Origin: Glandiceps talaboti
Taxonomy: Eukaryota; Hemichordata; Enteropneusta; Spengelidae
Assembly (NCBI RefSeq): GCF_964340395.1
Contig: NC_135556.1
Coordinates: 5,340,001-5,404,000 of the forward strand
DNA: 64,000 nt
Reading direction: 5' to 3'
Shown: positions 22,961 to 35,755 of the stretch, in pieces
Layout: the number at the start of each line of letters is the position of its first letter
How positions within the stretch are numbered: the first letter of the stretch is position 1
Notes under the pieces: model-generated
The model's input: only the letters and a program-made list of their open reading frames with translations
Databases searched by the model: none
What the model was told of the DNA's origin: nothing
Made by a program: the position numbers and the translations under genes

Positions 22961-24654
22961 AAGCAAAGTTCAATATGGCTAAGTTTGGAGAGATTTGAAA
23001 TTCGTCCCAGTGGATCATTGTACCTTAACTAATTCTATTGGAAGCAATTTCAGTATACAAAAGTATTATTATTGATAGTGAATTAAATATGAAATCCATT
23101 TTCTATATGTGTGAGTTGAGAATCACCCACATATAGTAGGGATATATTGAAAAATTAATTCTGTAATCTAACTGTTCGTTCAATATACACAGTTTTATTT
23201 TCTTATATTTGTTGTCACTACCGTAGGCAATGATAGGATTCGTATTCCATTTGCTGTACTCTCATTCGATTCGCGGTTTGAATGAATCTTTTATGTTTTA
23301 CTATAAATGGTTGATGATAGAGGCGATCACTTCCCATAGACAATGATTATTTCAACAAGCAAGACAATTTACTTTGTCGCTGTTACTCTCTCTCTCTCAT
23401 GGTTTTAAAAATTCATAACAAAACGAAGTTTTACTCCTTGTGTACGATTGACAGTCTTTACTCTTTCGTTGTTGTCACAATCGTGACGTTTAAACAGAAC
23501 GTTACACGTCATGTGTTTCAAGATATGAACAAGTAGTAATCAAATACGTCACAGACAGATACGATTTGTTTAAAAAATGTCAGTTTATAAATAAGACCGG
23601 GGATTAGATCTTAATGTGAACCTTAAAACAAGAGCCTATTCAAGATTACAATAGGCACTGTAATTAGTAAGAACTAAGTGTAGATCGAATAATATGGTTA
23701 GAATTTTCCTGTCAGAAAACGCCAAAGTGGGAACACTTTCATACCATACTGTTTTTTATTCAAAGGAAAAGTCCAGTCAGACTTATTCTCACCTTGTGTG
23801 AGTGAGCGGAAGGGGTAGCGGTAGCGGTGATTTCTTTCAGATGAAAGACTTCAAGAAATATGAATGTCATCACAATTATGGTGTGTTTTATGTTACCATG
23901 ACAATTTAGTAACATAAACACGTGTTGTGCGTCATACTCACGCTCTTGGCTATAATAACGTACTGAGAAAACTTACACAGCTACCGAAATGAGACGTTTT
24001 TCCATTTAGATGGGGTAGCTGTTGCTTCCTTTGTTGACATACTTTTAAATTGGTATTGGTTTAAGTAGACTAAAGTATATATGTTATAGAATTGACGTTG
24101 CAGACCCGTTTTTTACAATCGACTACTTTAATGATGCATGTCTTCCCGAACGAACGGAACAAAGATCCCGTGAAAAAAAACATACATTTATAAATTGAGA
24201 TGAAGGACTTGGACTCAAAGTGAAGACGTATAGCCCAAGGAGTTAAGAAATGCGGGCATTTTCAAAGAAAATCCGAGATCGTTCATTTTTACTGCTTTTC
24301 TAATATTTATTAGCCTTTTTAAGGAGAGAGAATTCAGTAGTTTGTATTAAGTCTCGAGTCTTCGCTATTAGCTTCTAGAACCGGAAACAAAACTCGGATG
24401 TTGCCGAGTTCTTTCCAATAAATAGTTCCTGCTACCCCGATCTTGTATTGGTTAGGGTAGTGATAATTTAAAGTCACCTGTACACTACAAGCTGACAAAA
24501 CCATTTTAATTGGTGTTGAGAACTCTGCAATATCTAGTAATATATTGTGATAAAGTAAGGTAAGATGTGATTGTATCTTTTTGTGAAACAGATTTTCAGT
24601 TTAAGAACCAGATGGATAGTGAGATGGAAACCGTGTAGTTACGGGCAGAGCGTC
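22961..24654. other. Non-coding region
   Basis: No gene seen. A small GGGGTAGCGGTAGCGG repeat lies at 23813. Confidence 0.5.
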
Positions 24655-24920
24655 TTGGAAATAAAATCTTTACACTTTTGCTGTTACTTTATTCAAAAAC
24701 ACTCAACCCATTCTCTGTTAAAATCCAAGGGAAAACCAGGGGTCACCATACTCATTTAAAAAAAAAGAAAAGGTTAAAATGATATCAAATTGTGTCACTT
24801 TTGAGTCCCATATGGCTGACTGACAAATACTGTGTAAACTCTATCAAAATGAGAAAGATTGCCATTTTCCTTTAAAAGTAGACGATGAATCTATGGATTT
24901 GCAGGAAATTTATCCCCGAA
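24655..24920. repeat. Decayed dispersed repeat, copy 2
   Basis: CTTGGAAATAAAATCTTTAC, TTTTGCTGTTACTTTATTCA, CAGGGGTCACC and TGTGTAAACTCTATC align in order with copy 1. Confidence 0.6.
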
Positions 24921-27370
24921 GTGCATTCTACTTTATAGGGTATCTTAAAGACATAAGGTGTAAGTCATAACAGTAATAAACAGCTAACAACAATCTGTGT
25001 ATGGCTGAGGCTGATAATAATGTTTTTATTAGATTTTTTAAAGTTAGCAATGACACATAATAGTAATGGGAGGGGGGGGGGCATCGTGCATTTGTCTATT
25101 TTAAGCGCCTCTCACTTTTACTTCAACTTAGAACACTTGGTAAACACGAAGGAATGCCCTACTTCCTGAGAAAGGTCAATACCAAAGTCAATTGTTTGTT
25201 TCTATTTAGGAGCCCATCTATGTTCCTGTGCAGCCAACGGGTAGATTTGTGATTTCATTAATTATACAACGGATTTCGATTTAGTAACACAATCACCCAA
25301 TATAGCAACAACGTCTTTTCTTGTTGTTTGAACCGTGTTCATGTCAACATTGAATCAGCGGTAAAAATCAAAGTGCACAACTAGAATTTGACGATGATAA
25401 ATAAATACAATGTATACAACTTGTCCACTGTATTGCACACGACTTCATACATATCAACCATTCTATAGCTTTTAAATCAAATCACACTCATGTAATTCTA
25501 CGCTTGAAATTTATTAACACGAAATACTTTTGAAAGGTGAAATCTGAAAACTCAATTTTTGTCAGCATACAGAGAATGGCGACTACTAGTGCATTCATGG
25601 CTGTACTGCTGTAAATTGAGTTAACTTCATTATTAAGTATAAAATGAGTTTACTTCCCGTTATGTTCAGTCTAGAGGGGAAATCACGATATTAATAGCAT
25701 ATATGTACGAACACTAAAATGCATATAATTAATTTTGGTAAGGAGGAAAAATAAAGTTGATTCGTATCTAATTTGATCCAACCCAGATAAATATTTATTG
25801 GATTCTTTAGAACGACATAAAAAGACTTTTTAGTGGTCCATGCTGATTTAGCGGTTTTGAAAAAAAACATTATCATAATAAAGTATCGCCCAAGCTTGAT
25901 ATCGCATTTGAAACTTTTCAATCGATCATCAATACAGAAACTAGTAACTTAACTGCAGCATCTGTTGTGGGCAAGCACAAGAAAAGTCCTGTTGATATCC
26001 TGATCGAAAACAACCCTACACGTTATCAAATAAAAAAGCCAAGTACTACAAACGAACCATGTGTTACTTCACAACAAGCAAACGACGACGTCGCTATTGC
26101 AGTGAACACCACGACCACAACTCTGTATATTGTATCTCTACTTTTGGAAGACTAGAAATATAATGATAAGGATATAGCGATCAATCCGTCAGGTGAGTAA
26201 CCTTTACCCAATAAACCTAAACGGGGAATTGAAATTTCACTTTAATAAGGCACACATATATTGTGACAGCTGTCCTCCAAGCTGTACCAGAAGGGTTCTG
26301 TATATTTGTGGGTGGGTAGAGGGGAGGATGGGATGAGAACGCATCTTAGAACCACAGACTTTCATGTTCAGACGTCTTGTGAATGGACTAAAAACAGAAA
26401 GACGGACAAATGTGGGCCTAGCGCTGTAACATCTGCATTGTCATGCCTTACGAAAAGTGTGGGCCTAGCGCTGTGACATCTGCATTGTCATGCCATATAC
26501 GAAGTTTTATTGTAACACAAAGTAGTAATACTCCCTGGTGATTTTCGCATAATTGTTTTCTTGTTCGTCATAAAATGAAAGTTCATTAGTCCTTAAAATA
26601 TTGACAGTCAAAAGTAATCGGTTGCTTTGTAATGATCCTCCCGACGGATCCATAGAAAAAGGATTTTAATATTTAATCTTTGAAAACAAAGATTTTGTAT
26701 GATTTGATTCGTTGTCTATTTGGGTTTCACAATGAAAGGAATGAATTTGTGGGTATCCATAGCAACTATCAGCAATATCACAGATGATTGTTTTATTATG
26801 TTACCCAAATGGTATGCTCTGAGCAAGTCTCTTGTCAATTTACAGACATATAGAGAAAATTACCAAAACTTGGCAAACTTATTATCAAAACTTTAGATCA
26901 GCAAGTATTGTAGTAAAAGGATATACTGCACATGAGACTATGTATGGCGTATGACTGGAACCTAGACTTTATGAACGCCCAGAACGAAGAGAGACAGGTG
27001 TTCCCAGCTACGCGGTCAAACTCCAAGTCTCTCAAACATGTGACACTGTGGTAGTTACAATAATTAAATCACAATAAGTCACGCATGGGCGATAAGTTTC
27101 TTAAGATAACAATAGGCCATGCAGTTATTAGCATCATGTAAATGAAACAAAGGACACTAAACTTTAAATGACATTTCCAGATATATGATATTCGTGTACC
27201 TATTGTCTTGACACCCATGTGACCTATTGCAATAAAAGATACCCATTTCTCTAACTAGGTGTTTGGCGACATGTATAAACAGTGTCATGTCTGAATTACT
27301 AATTCTTGACATTGTAGTAATTAAAATGAATAAATAATGTTTCCAACACTGTGTTGATTGGAGCACAACC
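24921..27370. other. Non-coding; 48-bp tandem duplication at 26410-26495
   Basis: TGTGGGCCTAGCGCTGT with CATCTGCATTGTCATGCC is present twice (26411 and 26459). A poly-G run is at 25069. No gene supported. Confidence 0.5.
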
Positions 27371-27480
27371 ATGGTTCAGATGTGTAAAAGGATTTTAGCC
27401 ATTCAGCAACAAAACTGTCTCAGTGAGGTTTGAACCTGCAACCTGCAAGCCAGCCACTCTAACCAGTCGACTCCACATTG
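27371..27480 (-). repeat. tRNA-derived SINE head, copy 1
   Basis: On the minus strand TGGTTAGAGTGGCTGGC resembles the A box and GGTTCAAACCTC the B box of an RNA polymerase III promoter, spaced as in a tRNA. It is followed by GTTTTGTTGCTGAATGG. The same order of parts is found on the minus strand at 31970-32050. It does not fold as a functional tRNA by eye. Confidence 0.6.
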
Positions 27481-28119
27481 TCAGTCAAATTAATATGCAT
27501 GGATCGCAACAAAAACTTTGTCACATGTTGAGTGACCGATATATCATACCTGTTGTAAATTTTAAGTATCGCAAACAATATAATCCTGACAAAAAGGGCA
27601 TCACAGTCAAATTTCCAAAATATGCTAATCATGCTGATTAATATGCACAGATAGACTGATAAATACATAATTGGTGGTCCAAGACAACACTAGTACTAGA
27701 CAGTCTTCTTGGTTATCGACTATAAATTTAAGTTTACTTTATTAATTATAGTAGAACTATATGGGGATATATATTGAGAGATTGCGAGTCAGTTTTTCCC
27801 AATGATCATTTTTTATCGATGGTTGCTGTAGATCATAAATATCTGATTTGATTCTTTAAATATTAACGATCTCCAATTATATAAATGAAAACGATCTTCT
27901 CTTTGCAGCAGGCAGACGGAATCAAAGACTGATTAACAGACTACTCATATCAGATTTCACGTATAAAGATTTCTTGAAATGTCACCTTATAAAAAAAAAC
28001 CAACAAAACAAACAAACAAACAAACAAACAAACCATTTCCTACCATCAATGCTACTAGTACGTCTCTAGCGTGTAATGATGATGTGGATTGGAGGTACAA
28101 TGACGAAGCAGTTTGGAAC

Positions 28120-28120
<1 letters not shown>
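27481..28120. other. Non-coding; (ACAA)n at 28000-28031
   Basis: AT-rich, no exon seen. Confidence 0.5.

Positions 28121-28121
<1 letters not shown>

Positions 28122-28216
<95 letters not shown>
28122..28216. repeat. (TA)n microsatellite, ~47 units
   Basis: Uninterrupted TA dinucleotides. The sequence right after it (28245-28300, with AGGAGGAAACCGGATACCCG) resembles a GGAGGAAACCGG-type repeat common in marine invertebrate genomes. Confidence 0.97.
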
Positions 28217-28218
<2 letters not shown>

Positions 28219-28379
28219 ATCCAACAGGCATTCCGAATAACAGGAGGAGGGTTCAGTGTTAATGCAGGAGGAAACCGGATACCCGGGGAAAACCTGCGTA
28301 AATGAATGTTTTTCTTCGCCAATCCGAGAGGTATTGCTACCTTAGAACATATTTTTATGGACATCATTCTGTAAAGTAG

Positions 28380-28620
28380 TATGTGCCTCGAAAATAAACT
28401 TGGATTTACACTTTTTCAGGCACCGTGTTGAAGAAAAGCGAACCCTTTCCTCAATTAAAATCGAGAAAAAAAATATCAGGGGTCAGAAGCAATGTTTTGA
28501 AACACAAGTCAAAATTATGTTAAAATGATCAAATTTTAGAATTATCCAAAATGTCTGCTAATATGCATATCTCATTTGGAAAACTGGAGAAGTCTAAGTG
28601 CTTCTAAAAATGACAACATC
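28380..28620. repeat. Decayed dispersed repeat, copy 3
   Basis: GTGCCTCGAAAATAAACTTGG, ATTTACACTTTTTCAGGCA and CAGGGGTCAGAAGCAATG align loosely with the copies at 22.7 and 24.7 kb. Confidence 0.45.
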
Positions 28621-29009
28621 ATTGTTTCTTTTTATTTGCAGTTACAATGAATTGATGTTACTCGGATATTGCCGACATCCACATTTGTAAAGACTGCTTG
28701 GTGTATTGATAATAATTGATAGAATATTGTACACGAGGCTTTGCTAAACTGTGTTCAAACACTTCACAAGTATTACCCCTGGCATGAACCCATAAAGGCA
28801 CAGTAACCATTTACACTTCCTCGACTCCCTTGGAAGTACACTTGTCTTATTAGCTCCGTTAGAGCTATTGTCATATTCTTAACACCAGGTACCTCTATAC
28901 TAGTGGCTGTACTGTGTACGTTTGCAATCCATACATTGGTGAAAATATAACAGTATAAAAAAGTACTGTAACCTCTCAATTTCTGTGTTAACAAAACCTG
29001 TTAGATGCT

Positions 29010-31580
29010 TTGCGAATATCAAACCTTGGGTAACAAGGGATATCAAATATCATGTCATAAATAGGAAACAGAAGGCTATTAGGGATAGGGATAGTGTAAA
29101 GGTAAGGCAAATATAATTCAAAGAGTTACAAACATGTATCAGAAGGGGAAAAGAAGCATGTAAGGGGAAATTAGAACAAAAGTTAGAAACTGTTGATATG
29201 AGAGCGGTTCGAGTTGACATGAAGTTGATTTCAGAATATAAAGGCAGGGGAGGGTCTGGTAATCAAATTGAAGCAAAAGGTCACAAATACATATGTTGAT
29301 GAATTAAACGAATTCTATGCCAGATTTGACCGTCGTAATTTTTCACATGAAGGGGATATTATACATCGTAAACTTCATGATGCGATCACTGACGGGAAAA
29401 ACTCTAAAATCTCAGTATCGAGGTCATTACTGAGGACATTAGGCGTCAAATGAAACGGCTGGAAATTCATAAAGCTGCCAATCCTGGTGGTGTCTCGGCT
29501 AGAGTATTTAAACTGTGTACTGATCAACTGTCACCTGTTTTGTGTTGGATACCTGTTGTGCTCCAAAAAATGAAAAAAAATCATGCACTGTACCTATACC
29601 CAACTTGAAGAACCTCTATGTTTCAACATTGTATTACCTAAGACCAATAGCGTTAACTTCCCACGTTATAAAAGTATTTGAGAGATGTGTTTTACCTCGT
29701 TTAAGATCTCAAGTCACAGAATTTCTAGATCTCTTACAATTTGCTTCGGCTGGGGTCAGAATTTACGACGGGAGAGGAGAAGAAATAATTTTGGTCAAAA
29801 ACATTTTTGCAGCGCCCCCCCCCCCCGCCAACCCTTGCGCTCTCAAAAAGATTCATGCCCCTCCCTCCCCGAATGAACCCAAGAATTTTCATAGCCCCCT
29901 CCCGGCTATTTTAATGTGAAATTATTATATATGGTACCCCTCCCCACCGCCCCACTTCAGAGATGTAAAGTATGGGATACTGCATTAAGCTAACAGTGGA
30001 AATCAACTTCAGCATCCATACATAACAATCAGTGATTTCTTTACAAATAAATGTAGGCTTTGTGAAAAACATCTCACATTGGGCTGTACTTGGAAATACT
30101 TAGCTGGCAAGGTTTTCTCTTTAAATCTTGAATCTGGGCGGAAACAGCATCCCCGTGATAGCTAGTGGGGAGGGTGTGGGAGAGGGTGTCCATACACATA
30201 ATCGAAAGCCATAGAGTGCTTGAAAATCGTCTTCAATAGCCAAATTTTACTCTCAGTACATTATTATACAACCAAGAGAGAAGAAGAAGAAGGTAAAGAA
30301 GAAGAAGAAGAAATTTTCAAATTTTCTCGGTAAACGATCGCTCCTGAGGTCTAATTTGTTTCAAATAATGAGCAAAATATTTCGGGGCCCCCCTTTTCAG
30401 AATTTTCATGCCCCACCCTTTGAACCCTCAATTTCTTTCATGCGCCCCTCCACCCCCCCTCCCCCGTCGTAAATTCTGACCTCAACCTTATCTGGCTGCA
30501 GAAGCATCTTGGTGTGGAGGATGCAAGTTTGCATCTTCTATACAAAATCTACTCCAACTTAGAGAAGAAAAGTAGTTCTGTTCGTATGATCTTTTTTGAC
30601 TTCAGTATCGCATTTAACACAATACAGCTCCATCTTTTAGCAGAAAAAACTAATAGCAATGCCCCTTCATTCATTCACCATTCTATAGTTTATCGATTAC
30701 TTGACAGATCGCCTATAGTTTGTCCGTTTCAATAACAAATTCTCGAGCAATTTACATACTAACACAGGTGTGCCCAAAGGCACGATACTTTCACCGTTCT
30801 TATTTACACTGACGGTATACTGCGGATTGCATGATAATGATGACACCTGTTCTCTTCAGAAATGTTCAGATGATTCTGGATTGACGTGGTTTAATCATAA
30901 TGACAATGATACCATGCATGTACAGAAAAGAATTCGATAATTTTGTACCATGGTGCGATGAAAATTTTCTGTATTTAAATGTCAGTAAGTATAAGGAACT
31001 AGTCATAGCTTTGGGAAGAAATCTCAAGTAATCACACCGATTTCTATTAAGGATAAAGATGGTGAGAGGGTTCGTTCGTATAAGTATCTTGGGAATGTGG
31101 TTAGATAAAAAATGAAAGTGGAGAGAAAACACTAAAAACTTGTTTTAATAATGCAACTCCCGGATGTACTGCCTTCGTAAATTGCGACCCTTGACATCAA
31201 CCGTGCATTTCTAACACACATCTGTTGTCAGTAGTGGTGTTCTGTTTTTTCTGGACGTTGTGTGTTGGGGAGGGAGTTTGAGCAAGCCGCTGAAAGGAGG
31301 TATCATAAGAGTGTTAACAGGACAGGTTCTGTTGTAGGTGTTACAAGTGATTTATTGGACTATAACGTGACTCAAATGAAAACAAGACACACGTGTTGAA
31401 GTCTTAATGAGACAACACCATAAGTCAGGTCATGTTGTTCTATGTCATTAAGTGGAGGTCACGAGTGTCACATTAAGTGATAAATTACAACTTAAATGTT
31501 TATTAACTGCTTTATTGATATGGGTGTTATTTTGCTGTTGTTTTCTGAATCTAATTAAATGTATTTATAAATATTTTCCT
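29010..31580 (+). pseudogene. CR1-like LINE ORF2 remnant, interrupted
   Basis: In several frames one can read, in order: IKPWVTRDIKYHV (linker after the endonuclease), RGKEACKGKLEQKLET, DELNEFYARFDRR, MKRLEIHKAANPGG (RT domain start), LRPIALTSHVIKVFERCV, LQFA, then after an inserted element LGVEDASLHLLYK, VRMIFFDFSIAFN (RT motif A), TGVPKGTILSPFLFTLYTA (motif B), NFVPWCDENFLYLNVSKY and YKYLGMWLD. These are the standard blocks of CR1/Rex1-type reverse transcriptase. The YADD block is mutated (KCSDDSG). Many frameshifts and stops plus an internal transposon make it dead. The N-terminal endonuclease is missing, as expected from 5' truncation. The 3' end is near 31.5 kb and not sharp. Confidence 0.85.
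29754..30481. mobile_element. 728-bp MITE inside the LINE, perfect 19-bp TIRs
   Basis: The left end GGTCAGAATTTACGACGGG (29754-29772) is exactly complementary to the right end CCCGTCGTAAATTCTGACC (30463-30481). The body is C/G-tract rich at both edges and has a (GAA)n at about 30286-30312. It separates LQFA from LGVEDA of the LINE reverse transcriptase, so it inserted after the LINE. No transposase is encoded. A clear target duplication was not found. Confidence 0.88.
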
Positions 31581-31969
31581 AAATAGGCAGAGAAAATGAG
31601 TTTGGTCCTAATGAAGATTCCGGTACCGAGAGGTGTGGAATTCAGTGGAGTGTAAGGAGTTTACGAATGGAACGGACAAGCCATAGGCAAACCCAGACCA
31701 AGCGTAACAGTAGGAAGAAGACAAGAGACACTTGAGGAGGTATACAATATGAGCGTAATGAAAAAGTTGTTAACAATTTTAGAAAAAGACCATCATCCTT
31801 TGCACTTGACTGTTTATGAATTAAATGTAATACAATACAGCCATTGCAACCTCTGTAAGTGCATAAGACTGAATACTGTACATGGCAACATCTATCCTAC
31901 CAGGTACCCATATATGCCGCTGAACTAACTGACAACGTTAACTGTAAAACTGTTTCCCAATTCAGAAAA

Positions 31970-32050
31970 AAACGGCGGCGGTGAGGTTCGAACCGGCAAC
32001 TTGTAGATATAGATTCCGCGTCGGCCACTTTAACCATTCGAACCAAACGA
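31970..32050 (-). repeat. tRNA-derived SINE head, copy 2
   Basis: On the minus strand GGTTAAAGTGGCCGACG (A-box-like) and GGTTCGAACCTCACC (B box) are spaced like a tRNA and followed by CCGTTTTTTTTCTGAATTGG. This parallels the copy at 27.4 kb. The extra length between boxes and lack of a cloverleaf argue against a working tRNA. Confidence 0.6.
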
Positions 32051-33231
32051 ATAATATAAGAAACTTAAGTGTGTAAATGTTCAAGACTGAAAAGTCGGTT
32101 TTGATCGTTAGCACATGTACTCCCCCCCCCCCGCCAAAAAAAAAGAAAAGAAAAGAATAAGAAGTTTTCTTCATACGGAGAAATTAAAATGGTCGGGAAT
32201 AAAGTAATGAGTACTATATATCCGGGCAGTCTTTTTTGTACAAATAACTTTTACAGTGTTCTCTGACAAATATACTCTGTACTCATTAAAAGTTGCCAAT
32301 GTTAGTCGACATTAATGCCGTCGTACGTGACTTGATTATTTGAACCTACTACATCTTTGCAAAAGAACGGAGCGTCTTTTAAAAGATGTGACGCATTACT
32401 AACTAATGATCAACTGAATTGAAGTTGGCGGTTTTTTATACAGAAGATGAAATGTTGGCCTCAGAATACGAGTCAAATAAATCTGCGTCTTTGAAGTTCT
32501 TAAAGAAATGCATTTTAATATGCTGTGCTTATTGTCCATCAAGCCACAAGGGATTTATTCATTACCGAGTAACAATTACTTGGCACTAACTTTCAGCATT
32601 AAACGGAAATCACATACTTGCATATCTGCTCTGTATTGAAGTTTTCATAATGCAGTAATCATTAACTGCGATGTTGGTCGGAAATAACAGAATATCTATT
32701 CAGGCAGTTTCTTTTAGATGTACAGTCCCATGTTTTATTTGGTTCATACATGTGATGAAACGATTTCAAGAACTCATTTCGACGAAGTCGTCAATTGTTG
32801 TACACCAGGTGTTACATACGTACGCAATTAGCGATTTCATCTGAGAACAAAGTTGTTGAGAATACGGAGAGTAAGTAAAGTTCCCATGGCACAAATCTCG
32901 GTTTTCAATTACTATCGACGGTCGGCAACAACGCACCTGTACCCGTTCTTGTACGGTATCAATACAGTCGTCTATGACTCCACACCAACACTGTAGTATA
33001 GTGAAAATTTGATGCGGAGTCTCCTCACGTTATCTTGAATTACGAGAATGATAGAATATCTCATCAGATGAAAGTTTGAAAGAAGAGTTTCTTCGTTTGA
33101 AAGCAAAACTGTTTAGTTGTTATCAGAGGCAACAGCCTATGAGTCAAAAATAAAGCTCTATTCATGTCTTTGAAGTCCAATACTGGACAGAATCAACCTG
33201 GGAATGATTCTTTTCCAATCAATGACATATT
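32051..33231. other. Non-coding region
   Basis: No gene or element recognised. Confidence 0.5.
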
Positions 33232-33245
33232 GACACACACACACA

Positions 33246-33291
<46 letters not shown>
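33232..33291. repeat. (CA)n microsatellite
   Basis: About thirty CA units with one CAGA interruption. Confidence 0.97.
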
Positions 33292-33294
<3 letters not shown>

Positions 33295-34104
33295 CTAAAT
33301 TTCACACATCGTACACGTACATAAGGCAAGAATAGACCACCCGGCTACCACATAAAGAAAACAATTCCCAAACATTAAGATGTGAACCTTTCAGCCAGAT
33401 GTACCTGTAACTTCTGCATTACCTTTTACTTTACCAAAAGCTTGTGGACATCATAATGTCATTGAAGTTATATCCATCAGGGCTAATATAATTTGTCGGG
33501 ATGTCTTGGTAACATTTTGTGGAGTGGAATAATCGCAGTGTAATTCCGACCCTGTATATAGATTCCATCATTCTAGCTTACAATGGCCTTTAACTATATC
33601 CTTCATTTTTGCAATAAAACTTAATTTAGGGTAAAAGTTTATTTTATGTAGTATTGCTGCGTGGAAGGAAGAAATGGTTGCCAATTGCAGTAGTAGCATG
33701 CAATTGGAACGGGTTTTTTACGACATTGTTTGGTTAATTAGAAACGAATTACTCATAATATCGTACGTCCTGAAAGTATTGAACCACGTGTGGCTAAAAA
33801 TAGTTGTGCAGTTGTACACATTTTATAAATCCAATCAAATTATTTTTCAAGGACACTGTTGATATTAGAATAGATTGATGACATGTGTTAAATACTGATT
33901 GATATAATTTGTTGATGAAAGTGTTGATATAGTTTTAATAAAACTAATTAATGTTGACATTGCTGTGACAATTTTCAAACAAGTCACCTAATTATCACTA
34001 ATTGTCATCTGATCAAATTGGATCGAATGTTAAATAGACAGTTCAGAAGATATCCTCATTCGATCGCCAACCTATTAACGAAATGAAATTAAAATATGAA
34101 AACA
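33292..34104. other. Non-coding region
   Basis: AT-rich; nothing recognised. Confidence 0.5.
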
Positions 34105-35340
34105 AACTTCGATTACGCCCAATTTTAGAATAGGTGGGGGGGGGGGGGGGGTTAGATTTTTCATGTGTGAGTGCCTATCTACTTTAGGTAGTTATGTTTC
34201 CGTTGTTTTCCATGGGGTCTCTCTGTGTTATTGGTTTCTTCCCATCAGATCTAGATGTACAGCCATTACAGCTTGGAAGAACAGTTTTATGTAAGCTCCT
34301 GCATCCACCATTTCTCGCAAGGCTCCACAATGTTTTTGATTTGTTTTTAGTCCCCGCGGACGAAGTCCGGAACGGGGACTTATGGATTGGGTTCCGTCTG
34401 TCCGTCCGTCCGTCCGTCCGTGCGTCCGTGCGTCCGTCCGCAGCCGTTTCTTGGAGATGCCTGGACCGATTTTTTTTCAAACTTGGTACAGGGGCAACAT
34501 GCTATGGCATACATATGCACGTCAATTTGTTTTATGATACGATCCAATATGGCCGCCTAGCAACCATTTTGTTTGCGAATTTTCCCTGTCTAAAGCCATA
34601 ACTCAGACATGCTTTAACAGATCTCATTCAAAGTTGGCATTAGGACAGTGTTCTATGACATACATGTGCACATTCATTGTTGTCATGATACGATCCAATA
34701 TGGCCGCCTAGCAGCCATTTTGTTTGTGAATTTTCATGTCCAAAGCCATAACTCAGACATGCTTGAACAGATCTCATTCAAAGTTGGTATTAGGACAGTG
34801 TTCTATGACTTACATGTGCATATCCATTTTCATTGTGATACGATCCAATATGGCTGCCTGGCAGCCATTTTGTTTGTGAATTTTCCATGTCCAAAGCCAT
34901 TACTAAGACATGCTTGAACAGATCTCATTCAAAGTTGGCATTAGGACAGCGTTCTATGACATACATGTGCATATCCATTTTCGTCGTGATACGATCCAAT
35001 ATGGCTGCCTGGCAGCTATTTTGTTTGTGAATTTTCCATGTCCAAAGCCATAACTCAGACTCCATTTTCATCGTGATATGATCCCCCATACCCAACCAAT
35101 CCTTTATTGTTGGAGGCATATTCCATGTCCAACAAGCACACACAACATATCTAAGTCTGTTTGTTTTAGGTTCACAAATGTTGTTGCGTGATCACAGTAG
35201 TGATAATTCCTTAAAACCCAATTATAGCGGGTACTATGTCATTCTCAATGACTTGTTTTTCTTGAATACGTAAAAAAAAGTTTAGTGAAAAACTAGATGG
35301 GGTCGGGTAACCGGAACCAAACAATTCTTTTAGGCCTTAC
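34105..35340 (+). mobile_element. AGGCCT-ended MITE, copy M1 (carries a nested element)
   Basis: Left part: CGATTACGCCCAATTTTAG, AATAGGTGGGG, ATGTACAGCCATTACAGCTT and GGAAGAACAGTTTTATGTAA. After an insert (34349-35254) it resumes with CTTGAATACGTAAAAAAAAG, GGGTCGGGTAACCGGAACCA and ends TTTTAGGCCT at about 35337. The same blocks in the same order occur at 39187-39510 (M2) and, inverted, at 59908-60260 (M3). The outermost left TIR is eroded here. Confidence 0.8.
34349..35254 (+). mobile_element. Nested element with terminal hairpins, ~150-bp tandem units and 6-bp TSD
   Basis: It starts with a double hairpin (34349-34380): AGTCCCCG pairs with CGGGGACT, and inside, CGGAC pairs with GTCCG across GAA. 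A (GTCC)n tract follows, then four tandem units of about 150 bp, each with GATACGATCCAATATGG (34536, 34687, 34837, 34988). It ends with a GTCATT-CTC-AATGAC hairpin (35238-35252). GTTTTT flanks both sides (34343-34348 and 35255-35260). M3, and less exactly M2, have only one T-rich copy at the matching place, i.e. an empty site. No protein is encoded. Family assignment is open. Confidence 0.82.
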
Positions 35341-35518
35341 TGGAAATTACACCCCATTACAGACAACCACAAGTTTTTCTGTGCACAACCCATAATATTT
35401 TCACATTTCTATGACTAATTACTGGGACTTGCAAGAATTTGACTCGCTATGTTTCTGAACATAATTAACAATACATGCACAGGCGAAGATATACACACAT
35501 ATTTGCATTATGTACATA

Positions 35519-35655
35519 TACATACATACACATACACACACACATACATACATACATACATACATACATACATACACACACATACATACATACATACATA
35601 CATACATACATACATACACATACATACATACATACATACATAATGCATGCATGCA

Positions 35656-35687
<32 letters not shown>

Positions 35688-35750
35688 CATACACACACAC
35701 ACATACATACATACATACATACATACATACATACATACATACATACATAG
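35519..35750. repeat. (TACA)n array with (GCAC)n core
   Basis: TACA and CA runs with a GCATGCATGCACGCAC block at about 35643-35676. It directly abuts the Penelope 3' segment. Confidence 0.97.
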
Positions 35751-35755
35751 AAATA

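Noticed and set aside
31970-32050. Functional tRNA gene
   Set aside because: A and B boxes are present but the arms do not pair into a cloverleaf by eye, and a sister copy at 27.4 kb shares the non-tRNA body, pointing to a SINE.
34194-34601. 135-codon plus-strand frame as a gene
   Set aside because: It crosses the junction between the AGGCCT MITE and the nested hairpin element, including its (GTCC)n tract, so it is a chance fusion of repeats.
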